A DNA stretch of 64,000 bases, from the NCBI GenBank assembly GCA_040219295.1, contig JAVJST010000001.1:186001-250000 (forward strand). The letters run 5' to 3'. A model generated the notes under the pieces. The model had not been told where the DNA came from. It made no database searches and saw only the letters and a program-made list of their open reading frames with translations. Position 1 is the first letter of the stretch. Every line of letters begins with the position of its first letter. Origin of the DNA: JAVJST01 sp040219295 (lineage in GTDB: Bacteria; Pseudomonadota; Alphaproteobacteria; Rhodospirillales; Casp-alpha2). Below are positions 38,031 to 47,039 of the stretch, one piece after another. A program made the translations under genes and the position numbers.

Positions 38031-40940
38031 ATGACAGTGGCCGATTGCGACCACGAAGACGCCGAATCCGCACCCGCCAAGGCGATACGGGTGGCGGAAT
38101 CGCGCGGCCAATTGAAATCCTTGGCCGCGGCCGTTGCGCTTGTCCTGATGCTGGGCGCGGCGGGCAACACGCATGCCGCAACCGCCGACTGGGACGAACC
38201 GACGCAGGCCCTGTTCGGTGCCATCGAAGCGGGCGATCTCGTTGCCGTTCAGCAGGCGGTTCTCGACGGTGCCGACCTCCGCGCGACCGACGACACAGGC
38301 AAGAACCCGGCGGCCCTCGCCGAGGAGCTCGGTCATTTCACGATCACCCACTTCCTGCTCGCGTATTCCGCGCTGGAGGCACCCCCCGATCCGGCGGGAA
38401 GTGCGCCCCCGGCAACCGCCTCTCAATCGGCGCCAACGACCGCCGAGCGCGCAACAGACCGAGGCGCCGGCGAAACCGGTCAGGGACTGCCCGAGGAACC
38501 GTTGGTGGAAGAGATCGTCTCGCCGCCGACCGAACCGCAACCGGAGCGGATCGAATCCGCGTACTTCGAGCGCCTGACGACCCTCAATCCGGCGCCGAGA
38601 CGCCGGGCAACCGATACCGGAGTGCCTTCGGCAGCCGTCAATGAACCGCCGACTTCATCGCCGGAAGCTTCCTCACCGGAAGCATCGACGCCTGAAACGA
38701 GTGTTGCTGCCGTCGCGCCGGTACCGGCGGTTCCGGCCGACGAGCAATCGGATGCGATTACCGTGGTGCAGGAACCGGCAGCGCCTGAGGAGCCCGAAAC
38801 ACCGATTGCCGAGCCAGCCCTGCCGGAGCGGACTTCCCTGCCCGTCGAGAAGGAGATTCCGACGAAGGATGGCGATGGGACAATCGTCGCCATGATTCCC
38901 GCCCCCGAGCCGGGCAGCGATCCCGCGATCGAACCCGAACCGATCAGGTTGCCGGCACAGGAAAGCGAGGCATCGACCGAAGAATCCGAACCGTCAGCGG
39001 CGCCGGTCGAGGTTGCCGAACCTGCAACCGAATCGGAGCCCGCGGCGACAGTCCAGGCCGACCTGCCGCCGCCGCCGAGCGGCGAGACGACATCGGGTAC
39101 CGGCGACGACGGTGGCGGTTCGTTCATGGCTGGTCTCAGGCGGTTCGAGGGTGGCGAACCCGGCGGTTTGCAGCCTGGCGACCTGGCCATCCCGCCGGCC
39201 GGCGGGGAAACCCGGACAGCCGACATTCCGGGGCCGGAGTTCTATCCCGCGCCTGGTGGCAAGAAGACCTCGACGGACGGACGGGTCCCCGAACACGAAC
39301 AACTGCGTGCAGAAGCGATCGAACGGCTTCGCCTGGAGTCGATAGATCGGCTCGCCTCACTCGAGGATGCCCGCAAGGTCGCGGCCGAGGAACGCGAGCA
39401 ATCGAAGCTGTCGCAGATGTTCAAGTCGGGCGTGGCCAACGTCGAAGCCGAGGCCCGGGCGCAGAAACGTCTGGAACTCACCGGAAACCCGTATCCACCC
39501 GGTTTCGTGCCGCCGCCCGACGGCGGCAGTTCGGCGATTCGATTCCTGCAGCGCATGGGGATCGTCAGCAAGGACGACCAGCAGACCGCTGGGCTCGCGA
39601 CCCCTGTTGAACCGCGTGCCAGCCGTCCGACCTACAAGCAGGGTCAAATGGGCCCGGTGGCCACGGCGGATCCGGAAGATGCCGTCACGCCACAGGACCT
39701 GCGAACTCTGAGTTTCATTGACAGCGGTTACGCCGCGCCGCCGCGCGGCCGTTCGCTCGATACGGCAAAGGACAATTCGGTCGGGGCGCTGCAGCAGATT
39801 GCGCGCCTTCTGAGTTCGCCCGATCAGCGTTATCCGCGTAGCCGCGCGTCGTCGGCGCCGCAGGATGACGTATCGGCCATGCCCGCCGGCCAAACGACCG
39901 GCGCGTCGGAGACATCGGCATCGGACTCGCGCACCGGCCTCTCGGCCGGCCGGCCGGAACAGGTCACGACCGTCGAGCCGGCACCGCCGGGAGATGTGCC
40001 GTTGCCGTCGGCCGCTATCGACGATCTCATGACGCCGCCCGAGGAAAGCCTCGGAGCGACCGAGGACCCCGCGACGATTGCCGGCGGCTGGGGCGCGACA
40101 ACGACGGATCCCGTCGGTAGCGTGATTGCCCGGGCGCCAGAGTCCGAACCCGGAACGGCGCCGATACAAGAGAGCGGTCTCGTCGACCGGCTGTCGAGCC
40201 TGTTCGATCCCAACAATCCCGATGCCGTCGGCTCGGGCTCTCCGATACGCGATGCGGGCGGCGCGCCCCCGGCAATCACGGAGCCGACCGGGACCTGGGA
40301 TGTTGTTGCCGTCGAGCCGGCCGCTCCGCCGCCGCCGCGCATGCTGCTCGGCGGTCCGGTGCAGCAGCACGAGCCTCAGGGCATCCCGCGGGGCAACCTG
40401 GAACTCGCGATCGGCACGACCGTGCTGGGCAAAGCGCCACCGATTGAGAGCGATCCGACCGCGCTCCGCAAGCCCTGCATCGACAAACGGCGCGGCAGCG
40501 TGACGTTCTGCATCGAGGCGGCCGACTGGCCGGAGGCATTGCGTCAGTACATGCGGGTCGACACCGTGATGTATCAGGGATTGAGTATGATCTCTCGGTA
40601 TGACAACGGTGTGGCGACCCGGTTCTATTCGCTGTTCCCGAGCGACAGTTTCGAACCGATCGTCCGGTACTTCGCCGAGGTGCTCGGCGAACCCAGTACC
40701 ATCTGGAAACGTTCGATCGCGCCGTTGGCACAGCCCCGTGCGGAGAATCCGACGGTGATCTGGAAGACGGTCAATCCGAACACGCAGGCGGTATCAATCC
40801 TGGAAATCCGCCAGTACGACGATACCCGGGGTGGTTTCCCCGATGAACAACGGGGCGCCATCATGCTCTACAGGGCGCAGGCCGGTCCGATCTTCCCGCA
40901 GGTATCGGCGCTCGAACTGATGCGCCTGCGTCCCGGCTGA
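38031..40940 (+). CDS. Exported ankyrin-repeat, proline-rich protein (969 aa)
   Basis: The protein begins MTVADCDHEDAESAP, with a long charged n-region, then a hydrophobic core (about residues 29-45) and an AHA-type cleavage site near residue 49, so it is probably periplasmic or envelope-anchored. Residues 54-113 form about two ankyrin repeats (AIEAGDLVAVQQAVLDGADL). A long Pro/Glu/Ala/Ser-rich low-complexity region of some 650 residues follows, interrupted by a helical charged stretch (AIERLRLESIDRLASLEDAR). The last 180 residues look folded and contain two Cys (KPCIDK, VTFCIEAADW). I know of no function. The start is ATG 38031; an ATG 34 codons upstream is Arg-rich and less likely. Confidence 0.75.
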   Translation: MTVADCDHEDAESAPAKAIRVAESRGQLKSLAAAVALVLMLGAAGNTHAATADWDEPTQALFGAIEAGDLVAVQQAVLDGADLRATDDTGKNPAALAEELGHFTITHFLLAYSALEAPPDPAGSAPPATASQSAPTTAERATDRGAGETGQGLPEEPLVEEIVSPPTEPQPERIESAYFERLTTLNPAPRRRATDTGVPSAAVNEPPTSSPEASSPEASTPETSVAAVAPVPAVPADEQSDAITVVQEPAAPEEPETPIAEPALPERTSLPVEKEIPTKDGDGTIVAMIPAPEPGSDPAIEPEPIRLPAQESEASTEESEPSAAPVEVAEPATESEPAATVQADLPPPPSGETTSGTGDDGGGSFMAGLRRFEGGEPGGLQPGDLAIPPAGGETRTADIPGPEFYPAPGGKKTSTDGRVPEHEQLRAEAIERLRLESIDRLASLEDARKVAAEEREQSKLSQMFKSGVANVEAEARAQKRLELTGNPYPPGFVPPPDGGSSAIRFLQRMGIVSKDDQQTAGLATPVEPRASRPTYKQGQMGPVATADPEDAVTPQDLRTLSFIDSGYAAPPRGRSLDTAKDNSVGALQQIARLLSSPDQRYPRSRASSAPQDDVSAMPAGQTTGASETSASDSRTGLSAGRPEQVTTVEPAPPGDVPLPSAAIDDLMTPPEESLGATEDPATIAGGWGATTTDPVGSVIARAPESEPGTAPIQESGLVDRLSSLFDPNNPDAVGSGSPIRDAGGAPPAITEPTGTWDVVAVEPAAPPPPRMLLGGPVQQHEPQGIPRGNLELAIGTTVLGKAPPIESDPTALRKPCIDKRRGSVTFCIEAADWPEALRQYMRVDTVMYQGLSMISRYDNGVATRFYSLFPSDSFEPIVRYFAEVLGEPSTIWKRSIAPLAQPRAENPTVIWKTVNPNTQAVSILEIRQYDDTRGGFPDEQRGAIMLYRAQAGPIFPQVSALELMRLRPG

Positions 40941-40950
40941 TCTGCCGAAC

Positions 40951-41823
40951 TCAGAAACGATTGATGTAACGCCGCCAGGCCAGGCGCACCGCGGCGCCGG
41001 CGCCGCGATAAGTTGTTCTCGGGTGTGCCGGATCGAAGCCGCACCGTCGCAGTGTGTGCAGGTGGGACTCCGCGATCGTCGCCGCGGCCAGTGCGGGGAA
41101 CAGTTTCGCATCGGGTTTTCCGCCGTGTTCCGACGCACTGGCGCGCGCTCTGTCGATCTCGTGCTGGGCGCCGCCCGCAAGCGCGGCGGCAGCTTTTCGC
41201 ACGGCCTCCGGTCCGTTCTCCAGTCCGAACGATGCCGGGACGTACTGCCGTCGGGCGGGCCATTGGCGTGGAATCGACCGTGCAAGACCGGTCAGGACAT
41301 GGGCGGTGCCGGCGTGCCGAGCCGCTGCGGCGATGGCGTCCGGTGCCGCGTCGGGGCGGTTGAGGTGACGGATCGCGAGCTCGCTCAACCGGCCGCCGGT
41401 ATCGGCGGCGAATTGGACAAGTTCATCCATATTCGAAGGCGGATCGGTCCGCATCAGGTCCCGCTCACGGGCATCGATGAGCGTCTCCAATCCGTTTCGC
41501 GGGAAACCGAGCTGAAGCAACGCCCCGGCGAGCGGGATTCCGCTCTGTCTGCCGTCCTCGGCCGCAATGAGGCCGTCTCGCCAGCTCTGCAGCCGCATCT
41601 GCCCGAGAATCACCTCGCTGACCTTTCCTGGGATTCGCGAGAGTTCAAGGTCGAAGGCGAAAAGTGCGATCAGTCCGGCCCGATCGGCCGGGCCGGCCAG
41701 CATGGCCATGATGTAGTGATCGCGGTCCGCGCCGTGAAGCTCAGCGGCGGCTTCGGCGAGAGTATCCTCAATGAAATTATGGACTTCCGTCGTTTTTGGG
41801 TTCCGCGAAATGTCGGTAATCAT
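40951..41823 (-). CDS. Squalene/phytoene synthase-family protein (NDUFAF6-like)
   Basis: A 290-residue all-helical protein of the squalene/phytoene synthase superfamily. The two Asp-rich catalytic motifs of true synthases are degenerate; the first region reads IALFAFDLELSRIP. That resembles the NDUFAF6 complex-I assembly factors and their alphaproteobacterial homologs, which are thought to lack prenyl-synthase activity. QMRLQSWRDGL and ARHAGTAHVLTGLARSIP are further family segments. The start is ATG 41823. In related genomes this gene usually sits next to the secF-Mth938 block; here PuuD-like and PEPC-like genes intervene. Confidence 0.75.
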   Translation of the reverse strand: MITDISRNPKTTEVHNFIEDTLAEAAAELHGADRDHYIMAMLAGPADRAGLIALFAFDLELSRIPGKVSEVILGQMRLQSWRDGLIAAEDGRQSGIPLAGALLQLGFPRNGLETLIDARERDLMRTDPPSNMDELVQFAADTGGRLSELAIRHLNRPDAAPDAIAAAARHAGTAHVLTGLARSIPRQWPARRQYVPASFGLENGPEAVRKAAAALAGGAQHEIDRARASASEHGGKPDAKLFPALAAATIAESHLHTLRRCGFDPAHPRTTYRGAGAAVRLAWRRYINRF

Positions 41824-41937
41824 TGAAGAACCCCCACGCTCTCGTATATACCGAGACGCACGATCCTGCCAGGGGAACGGGCATCGCTCCGCCATTGGAC
41901 AGGCCGTTTAATCAATTCTTCTGAAAGAGTGATCACT

Positions 41938-42549
41938 ATGGCTTCCATTCTGACAAATCTGAAATCGACGGTCATTGCCGGTCTTGTGCTGACCGTCATA
42001 ATGATTTTCGTCGTCGCCGGCATGACCGACTACAGCTTCGCCGTCGATCATGGATACTGGGCTTTCCTCTTCCGTTGGCTTCACGTGCTGAGCGGCGTGA
42101 TGTGGATCGGGCTGCTGTGGTACTTCAACTTCGTGCAGATTCCGAACATGCCAAAGATTCCGGACGATCAGAAGCCGGCCATCGGCAAGGTGATTGCGCC
42201 GGCCGCCCTGTGGTGGTTCCGCTGGGGCGCCATGGCGACCATCGTCACCGGCCTGATTCTGGCCCATCTGAACGGTTATCTCGTCGATGCCATCACGCTC
42301 GGTGCAAGCGAGGGCTTCGCGGTGCCGAAGAGCACGGCGATCGGTATCGGCATGTGGCTCGGCACCATCATGTGGTTCAACGTCTGGTTCGTGATCTGGC
42401 CGAACCAGAAGAAGGCGCTGGGCATCGTCGAGGTCGACGCGGACACGAAGGCCGCTTCGGCGCGGACGGCGATGTTGTTCTCGCGGACCAACACACTGCT
42501 GTCGATCCCGATGCTCTATGCCATGGTTTCGGCGCAGAACATCTTCTGA
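41938..42549 (+). CDS. PuuD-like membrane domain protein
   Basis: A 203-residue integral membrane protein matching the membrane part of PuuD urate hydroxylases: FLFRWLHVLSGVMWIGLLWYFNFVQ is split by the first conserved His, followed by ALWWFRWGAMATIVTGL and IMWFNVWFVIWPNQK. Full PuuD enzymes carry a C-terminal cytochrome c domain, absent here, and no other purine-oxidation gene is adjacent. The retained His residues could bind heme. The start ATG 41938 follows AAAGAG. A strong intrinsic terminator follows at 42573-42602. Confidence 0.78.
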   Translation: MASILTNLKSTVIAGLVLTVIMIFVVAGMTDYSFAVDHGYWAFLFRWLHVLSGVMWIGLLWYFNFVQIPNMPKIPDDQKPAIGKVIAPAALWWFRWGAMATIVTGLILAHLNGYLVDAITLGASEGFAVPKSTAIGIGMWLGTIMWFNVWFVIWPNQKKALGIVEVDADTKAASARTAMLFSRTNTLLSIPMLYAMVSAQNIF

Positions 42550-42572
42550 TCACGATCGATCGAAAGATCTGG

Positions 42573-42602
42573 AAGGGCCCGGTATCAACCGGGCCCTTTT
42601 TT
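42573..42602 (+). terminator. Rho-independent terminator after the PuuD-like gene
   Basis: AAGGGCCCGG (42573-42582) pairs perfectly with CCGGGCCCTT (42589-42598) around TATCAA, followed by a T-run reaching 42602. It separates the PuuD-like gene from the PEPC-like gene. Confidence 0.95.
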
Positions 42603-42638
42603 CGTTTCCACCCGTTCGGGTAGGGTCTGGTCGATAGC

Positions 42639-42651
42639 AAGGTAGTACCTT
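42639..42651. promoter_or_regulatory. 13-bp palindrome upstream of the PEPC-like gene
   Basis: AAGGTA-G-TACCTT is a perfect palindrome 64 bases before the PEPC-like start. Its size suits a dimeric regulator operator. No known binding protein is recognised. Confidence 0.3.
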
Positions 42652-42714
42652 TTAGCCGTTGATTTCGTTACACGTTGGGCGCGCCTCAGGTACCGGGCGC
42701 TGGATGAAGCGAGC

Positions 42715-45654
42715 ATGCCGACCATGGATACTGATATCTGGCCCGAGAACACCGGCGCGTCCTCGCCCGACCCCCGGAAGATCGTCGACTATCTGACGGG
42801 CGAACTCGCCGCACTGCGCGACCAGATCGGCACCAATCCGCAGCTCAATCCGACCGCGCTGCTGGCCTACAAGCTCTCGGTCCGATTCGAGAAAGGCTCG
42901 ATGGGCATCAATGATTTCAGGCAGCTGGCGCGGATCCTGACGGATCGCGCGTTCGCCCGGCGCGCGCTTCACATTCGCGATTACCTCGGCGTCGCCGGCG
43001 ACGCGGACGCGATGAACAAGCTCGGCCAGGTCGCCGACAGTTGGTTTGACGAGACCGAAGGTGATTTCGACGAGTTCCGTTCCTTGGTTTCGCGTCCGCG
43101 CGTCGGGGCCGTGTTTACGGCGCACCCGACATTCGGCATGTCGGCGGAAGCCGCTCTCATCATGGCCGACATCGCTGCGACTGCCGACGAAGACCAGGCC
43201 ATTCCCATGGCGGAAGAACGTCTCAAGGGCATTAGCCACGCACTAGCCGACGACATCACGCTGGGTGAGGAACACGCCCGCGCCCAACAGGCCGCGACGC
43301 GACTCAAGGACGCTCTCGGTCTGTTCAACGCCGCCCTGATCGAGCGCGCGCGGAAGCGTTGGCCTGACCGCTGGCGCGAACTCTTACCCCAACCGATGAG
43401 TGTCGCAGGCTGGGTCGGTTACGACCTCGACGGTCGTACAGACATCGGCTGGCAACAGATGGTCGGCCTAAAGCTCGCCGAGAAGATCGAGCAGCTAAGG
43501 CGATACCGCACCCGCTTGTCGGCCATCGAGGCGGATCCGAACGCCGCCGACGTGACTGATGATCTCGGCGCCGCGGGTGCCCTGCTCGACGGCGCTCTAG
43601 CGCATAGCGAGCGGTGCCATGCGATGTTCGCCGCCGAACTCGACACCGTCTCGCCGGTGGCCGAGGCCGCGAACGCACTGAGCGATCCGGACGCCGATGG
43701 GCGGATGATCAACTGTCGCGAACTCGTCGAAAGGCTGACCACCGCGATCGACCGCACGGTCTCCGATGCGGTGGCCGAGTCGCTGATGGTGTTGCGGGCG
43801 GAAGTAGAACTGATTGGCCTTGGCACGGCGCACATTCACCTGCGCATCAATGCCATGCAGCTGCAGAACGGCATCAATCAGCTTATCAAGCTGGACGATT
43901 CCGAGAGCGGCGCCGGCCGCCTGCAGATGTCGCGCCTCAACCGCATGATCGCGGAAGCGGATCTGCGGACCGTCAACATTCGCTCGCTGATGCTCGAGCA
44001 ATCGACTGCTATTCGCCAGTTCATCCTGATGGCGCAGATTCTCAAGCACATCGACGCCGATACCCCGATTCGGTTCCTGATCGCGGAATGCGAACATCCG
44101 TTCACCGTGATGACGGCGCTCTACTTCGCCCGCCTGTTCGGTATCGAGGACAAGATCGACATCTCGCCATTGTTCGAGACACCGGCCGCCATCGAGAGCG
44201 GCGCGCGGATACTCGAGCAGCTGCTCGACAACGAACGTTACATGGCGTACGCGAACGGCCGCGGCCGGATCGCGGTCCAGACCGGTTTCTCCGACGCCGG
44301 GCGTTTCCTCGGCCAGATTCCGGCCACACTTGGGATCGAGCGGCTCCAGGTGAAGCTCGCACGCATGCTGGGCGCCCGCGGCATCGAAGGTATCGAGATT
44401 GTCATTTTCGACACACACGGCGAGTCGATTGGCCGTGGTGCGCATCCCAAGAGCCTGCGGGATCGGCTGCTTTACGTTATGTCGCCGATGGCCCGCAGGC
44501 AGTACGCCCGCGCCGGAGTCGCACTGAAGCACGAGACCAGCTTCCAGGGCGGCGACGGGTACCTTCTGTTCGCCAACGACCAGCTTGCACGTCACACCGC
44601 GTTCACGGTGCTGGCGGACGCGCTCAGCATCGACGACGCCGACGCCGACGCCATGGGCCGGGCGCATCACGTGGAGCGCGACTCGCTCTATGACGATACC
44701 GACTTCACGCTCGATTTCTTCCTGCGCCTCGCGCACTACCACGAGGGACTGTTTGCCGACCACGACTACCGGGTGACCCTCGGATCGTTCGGCACCAATC
44801 TTCTGTTTAAGACCGGATCCCGGAAGTCCATCCGGCAGCACGATACGGTCAACCTCGCTGACCGGGGCAATCCGGCGCAGATGCGCGCCATTCCGCACAA
44901 TGCCATCCTGCAGCAACTCGGGTACCTGGCGAACGTCGTTTCGGGCATCGGCAGTGCGGTCGGTGACGAGGTCGACCGGTTCGTCAGCCTGTGCGAAAAC
45001 TCGGATCGGGCGCGCCGATTGTTTTCCATGGTTGCCATCGCCAAGCAGACGTCGAGCCTTAACACCCTGGGCGCCTACGCCCGGATCTTTGACCAGGGAT
45101 ACTGGGTGTCGCGGGCGTATGGCGGGGCAGAACCGGTGCTGGAACGTCCTATACGCCGACTGGCCAAGTACCTGTCCGACGACCCGCGGCACGAGGCGAT
45201 GATGCGGCTGGTTCACCGTCTGCGTCAGGATGCGATCGATCTTCACGGGGTGCTCGGTCGACTGCACGTCGACGGCGGCAAGGTGCCGGCGGCGACACGG
45301 CTGGAACTCGACCTGCTTCACGCGCTGCGCATCGCGCTGATCGAACACATCTTCATCCTGGCCGCCCGCATACCGCCGTTCGCGAATCGTCACGACGTTT
45401 CGCCCGAGCGGATTTCCGGGATGATCATGGCGATGGAGATTCCGGACGCCGTCCGCATCTTGCGCGACGTGTTCCCGAGCAAGATCAACGAGCCCGGCGA
45501 CGCCATGTTCATCGAGGAAGCGAGTTACCAGTCCGATGTTGCGGGCGGATATCACGACCTGCATGAGAAACTATTCGATCCGATGCTCGCGGCCTACGAC
45601 CTGGTGCGCGAGATTGGCATCGGTGTCTCGCACCACTTCTTCGCGCACGGCTGA
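42715..45654 (+). CDS. Divergent phosphoenolpyruvate carboxylase homolog
   Basis: A 979-residue protein that aligns over its length with PEP carboxylase but has lost its signatures. The N-terminal TAHPTE motif is TAHPTFG (135-141, the His kept). GGDRDGNP is GYDLDGRT (235-242). The GYSDSxKDAG lysine motif appears as TGFSDAGRFLG (523-533). FHGRGGxxGRGG appears as DTHGESIGRGAHP (566-578), and the terminal catalytic region is also changed. SPLFET is conserved. No frameshift or internal stop is seen, so it is a maintained gene. It may be a non-canonical subfamily with another activity or a regulatory role. A terminator upstream makes it a separate unit. Confidence 0.78.
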   Translation: MPTMDTDIWPENTGASSPDPRKIVDYLTGELAALRDQIGTNPQLNPTALLAYKLSVRFEKGSMGINDFRQLARILTDRAFARRALHIRDYLGVAGDADAMNKLGQVADSWFDETEGDFDEFRSLVSRPRVGAVFTAHPTFGMSAEAALIMADIAATADEDQAIPMAEERLKGISHALADDITLGEEHARAQQAATRLKDALGLFNAALIERARKRWPDRWRELLPQPMSVAGWVGYDLDGRTDIGWQQMVGLKLAEKIEQLRRYRTRLSAIEADPNAADVTDDLGAAGALLDGALAHSERCHAMFAAELDTVSPVAEAANALSDPDADGRMINCRELVERLTTAIDRTVSDAVAESLMVLRAEVELIGLGTAHIHLRINAMQLQNGINQLIKLDDSESGAGRLQMSRLNRMIAEADLRTVNIRSLMLEQSTAIRQFILMAQILKHIDADTPIRFLIAECEHPFTVMTALYFARLFGIEDKIDISPLFETPAAIESGARILEQLLDNERYMAYANGRGRIAVQTGFSDAGRFLGQIPATLGIERLQVKLARMLGARGIEGIEIVIFDTHGESIGRGAHPKSLRDRLLYVMSPMARRQYARAGVALKHETSFQGGDGYLLFANDQLARHTAFTVLADALSIDDADADAMGRAHHVERDSLYDDTDFTLDFFLRLAHYHEGLFADHDYRVTLGSFGTNLLFKTGSRKSIRQHDTVNLADRGNPAQMRAIPHNAILQQLGYLANVVSGIGSAVGDEVDRFVSLCENSDRARRLFSMVAIAKQTSSLNTLGAYARIFDQGYWVSRAYGGAEPVLERPIRRLAKYLSDDPRHEAMMRLVHRLRQDAIDLHGVLGRLHVDGGKVPAATRLELDLLHALRIALIEHIFILAARIPPFANRHDVSPERISGMIMAMEIPDAVRILRDVFPSKINEPGDAMFIEEASYQSDVAGGYHDLHEKLFDPMLAAYDLVREIGIGVSHHFFAHG

Positions 45655-45665
45655 GGCGCGTAGCG

Positions 45666-46061
45666 CTAGCCCAGTTCGTTGTCGACCGCGATCAGGACGG
45701 CGGCGGCGCGGCGACCCTCGGTCATCAGCACGTTGAAGGTCCGGCAGGCGGCGCCGGTATCCATCCACTCCATGACGATCGCGAGTTCGCGCAACTGGCC
45801 GCGCAACTCGTCGGAAGGGAGAGAGAACGTCTCGCCGCAGCCGACGACCAGGATGTCGATCTCGTCGGCCCGTTCGGCAATCGGCCTCATCGCGTCGATG
45901 TCGAGCTCCCCGGCGTGCCGCGTGGACACAGGCACGGTTCGGTCGGTGAGAACCAGGACGGAACCCTGATAGCTCTTGTTCGCAATGCGAAAACCGCCGT
46001 CGCCATACGCTTGCACCAACTGGGTGCCGGCGGTAACGGCGGGCGTTATGTCGAGTGACAT
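45666..46061 (-). CDS. Mth938-like domain protein
   Basis: A 131-residue Mth938/DUF498-type protein. Matching segments are QAYGDGGFRIANKSYQGSVL, IDILVVGCGETF and MDTGAACRTFNVLMTEGRR. Its human relative NDUFAF3 assists complex I assembly; the bacterial role is unclear. It follows secF by 39 bases on the same strand, the arrangement usual in alphaproteobacteria. Interestingly, an NDUFAF6-like homolog is also encoded nearby (40951-41823). Confidence 0.88.
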   Translation of the reverse strand: MSLDITPAVTAGTQLVQAYGDGGFRIANKSYQGSVLVLTDRTVPVSTRHAGELDIDAMRPIAERADEIDILVVGCGETFSLPSDELRGQLRELAIVMEWMDTGAACRTFNVLMTEGRRAAAVLIAVDNELG

Positions 46062-46100
46062 GAGAGCCTCCGCGCGTGGTTGCGGTCGCGGGTGCGCGGG

Positions 46101-47030
46101 TCAGGCACCGGACTCGGCCGTTTCCTCTTCGGCACTGCGGTTGCGGTCGATGCTGAGGTGCACGAGCAGCGGTACGGCAAGACAGATCGACGAGTAGGTC
46201 CCGATAACGACGCCGAAGATCATGGCAAACGCGAAATCGTGGATGACCGGACCGCCCAGCACGAACAATGCGATCAATGCCAGCAAGGTCGTTACGCTGG
46301 TCATGACGGTGCGCGACAGGGTCTGATTGATCGAATTGTCGAGCAGTTCCTCAAGCGGCATCTTCTTGAACTTGCGCAGGTTTTCGCGCACCCGGTCGTA
46401 CACCACGACCGTGTCGTTGATCGAGTAGCCCGCGATGGTCAGAATGGCTGCGACGGTGGACAGGTTGAACTCGAGCCCGAGCAGCGAGAATGCGCCAATC
46501 GTGGCGACGACGTCGTGAATCAGCGCGATCACGGCGCCGACGCCGAACTGCCACTCGAAGCGAAACCAGATGTAGAGGAGGATCGCGCCCATCGCCAACA
46601 GCACGGCGGTCACGCCGTCGATAAGTAGCTCCTGACTGACCGTCGGCCCGACGAACTCCGTGCGACGATACTCGACCACCGTGTCGCCAAGCGTGGACTT
46701 GACCGCCTCGACAGCGCCCTGCTGCTCGTCGTCACCACCCTCCTGCTTCTGGATGCGGATCAGCACATCGTCCGGTTCGCCGAACTCCTGCAATTGGACG
46801 TCGCCGAGACCGAGTGCATCGAGTTGCGACCGCATCGACTCGATGTCGGCCGGTCCGTCGGTCTTGACCTCGATCAGGATGCCGCCCTTGAAGTCGATGC
46901 CGTAGTTCAATCCGTGTACCAGAAACAATCCAACCGAGGCGAGGAACAGCATGGTGCTGAACACGAAGAACAACAGTTTGCGCGGCAGGAAACGAATGCT
47001 GATGTCCGCCGGAACGAAGCTGAACGCCAT
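46101..47030 (-). CDS. secF: Protein translocase subunit SecF
   Basis: A 309-residue six-helix membrane protein that works with SecD to pull exported proteins from the Sec channel using the proton gradient. The first periplasmic strand is YGIDFKGGILIEVKTDGP, and the RND-family motif near helix 4 reads TIAGYSINDTVVVYDRVREN. The C-terminal tail is short and polar. It starts nine bases after the secD stop, within the yajC-secD-secF transcript. Confidence 0.97.
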   Translation of the reverse strand: MAFSFVPADISIRFLPRKLLFFVFSTMLFLASVGLFLVHGLNYGIDFKGGILIEVKTDGPADIESMRSQLDALGLGDVQLQEFGEPDDVLIRIQKQEGGDDEQQGAVEAVKSTLGDTVVEYRRTEFVGPTVSQELLIDGVTAVLLAMGAILLYIWFRFEWQFGVGAVIALIHDVVATIGAFSLLGLEFNLSTVAAILTIAGYSINDTVVVYDRVRENLRKFKKMPLEELLDNSINQTLSRTVMTSVTTLLALIALFVLGGPVIHDFAFAMIFGVVIGTYSSICLAVPLLVHLSIDRNRSAEEETAESGA

Positions 47031-47039
47031 AACCGCCTC

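Noticed and set aside
43597..45564. A 655-codon minus-strand frame opposite the PEPC-like gene
   Set aside because: Composition is the typical mirror of a high-GC coding strand, with no motif, ribosome site or promoter; the plus-strand frame matches PEPC along its length.
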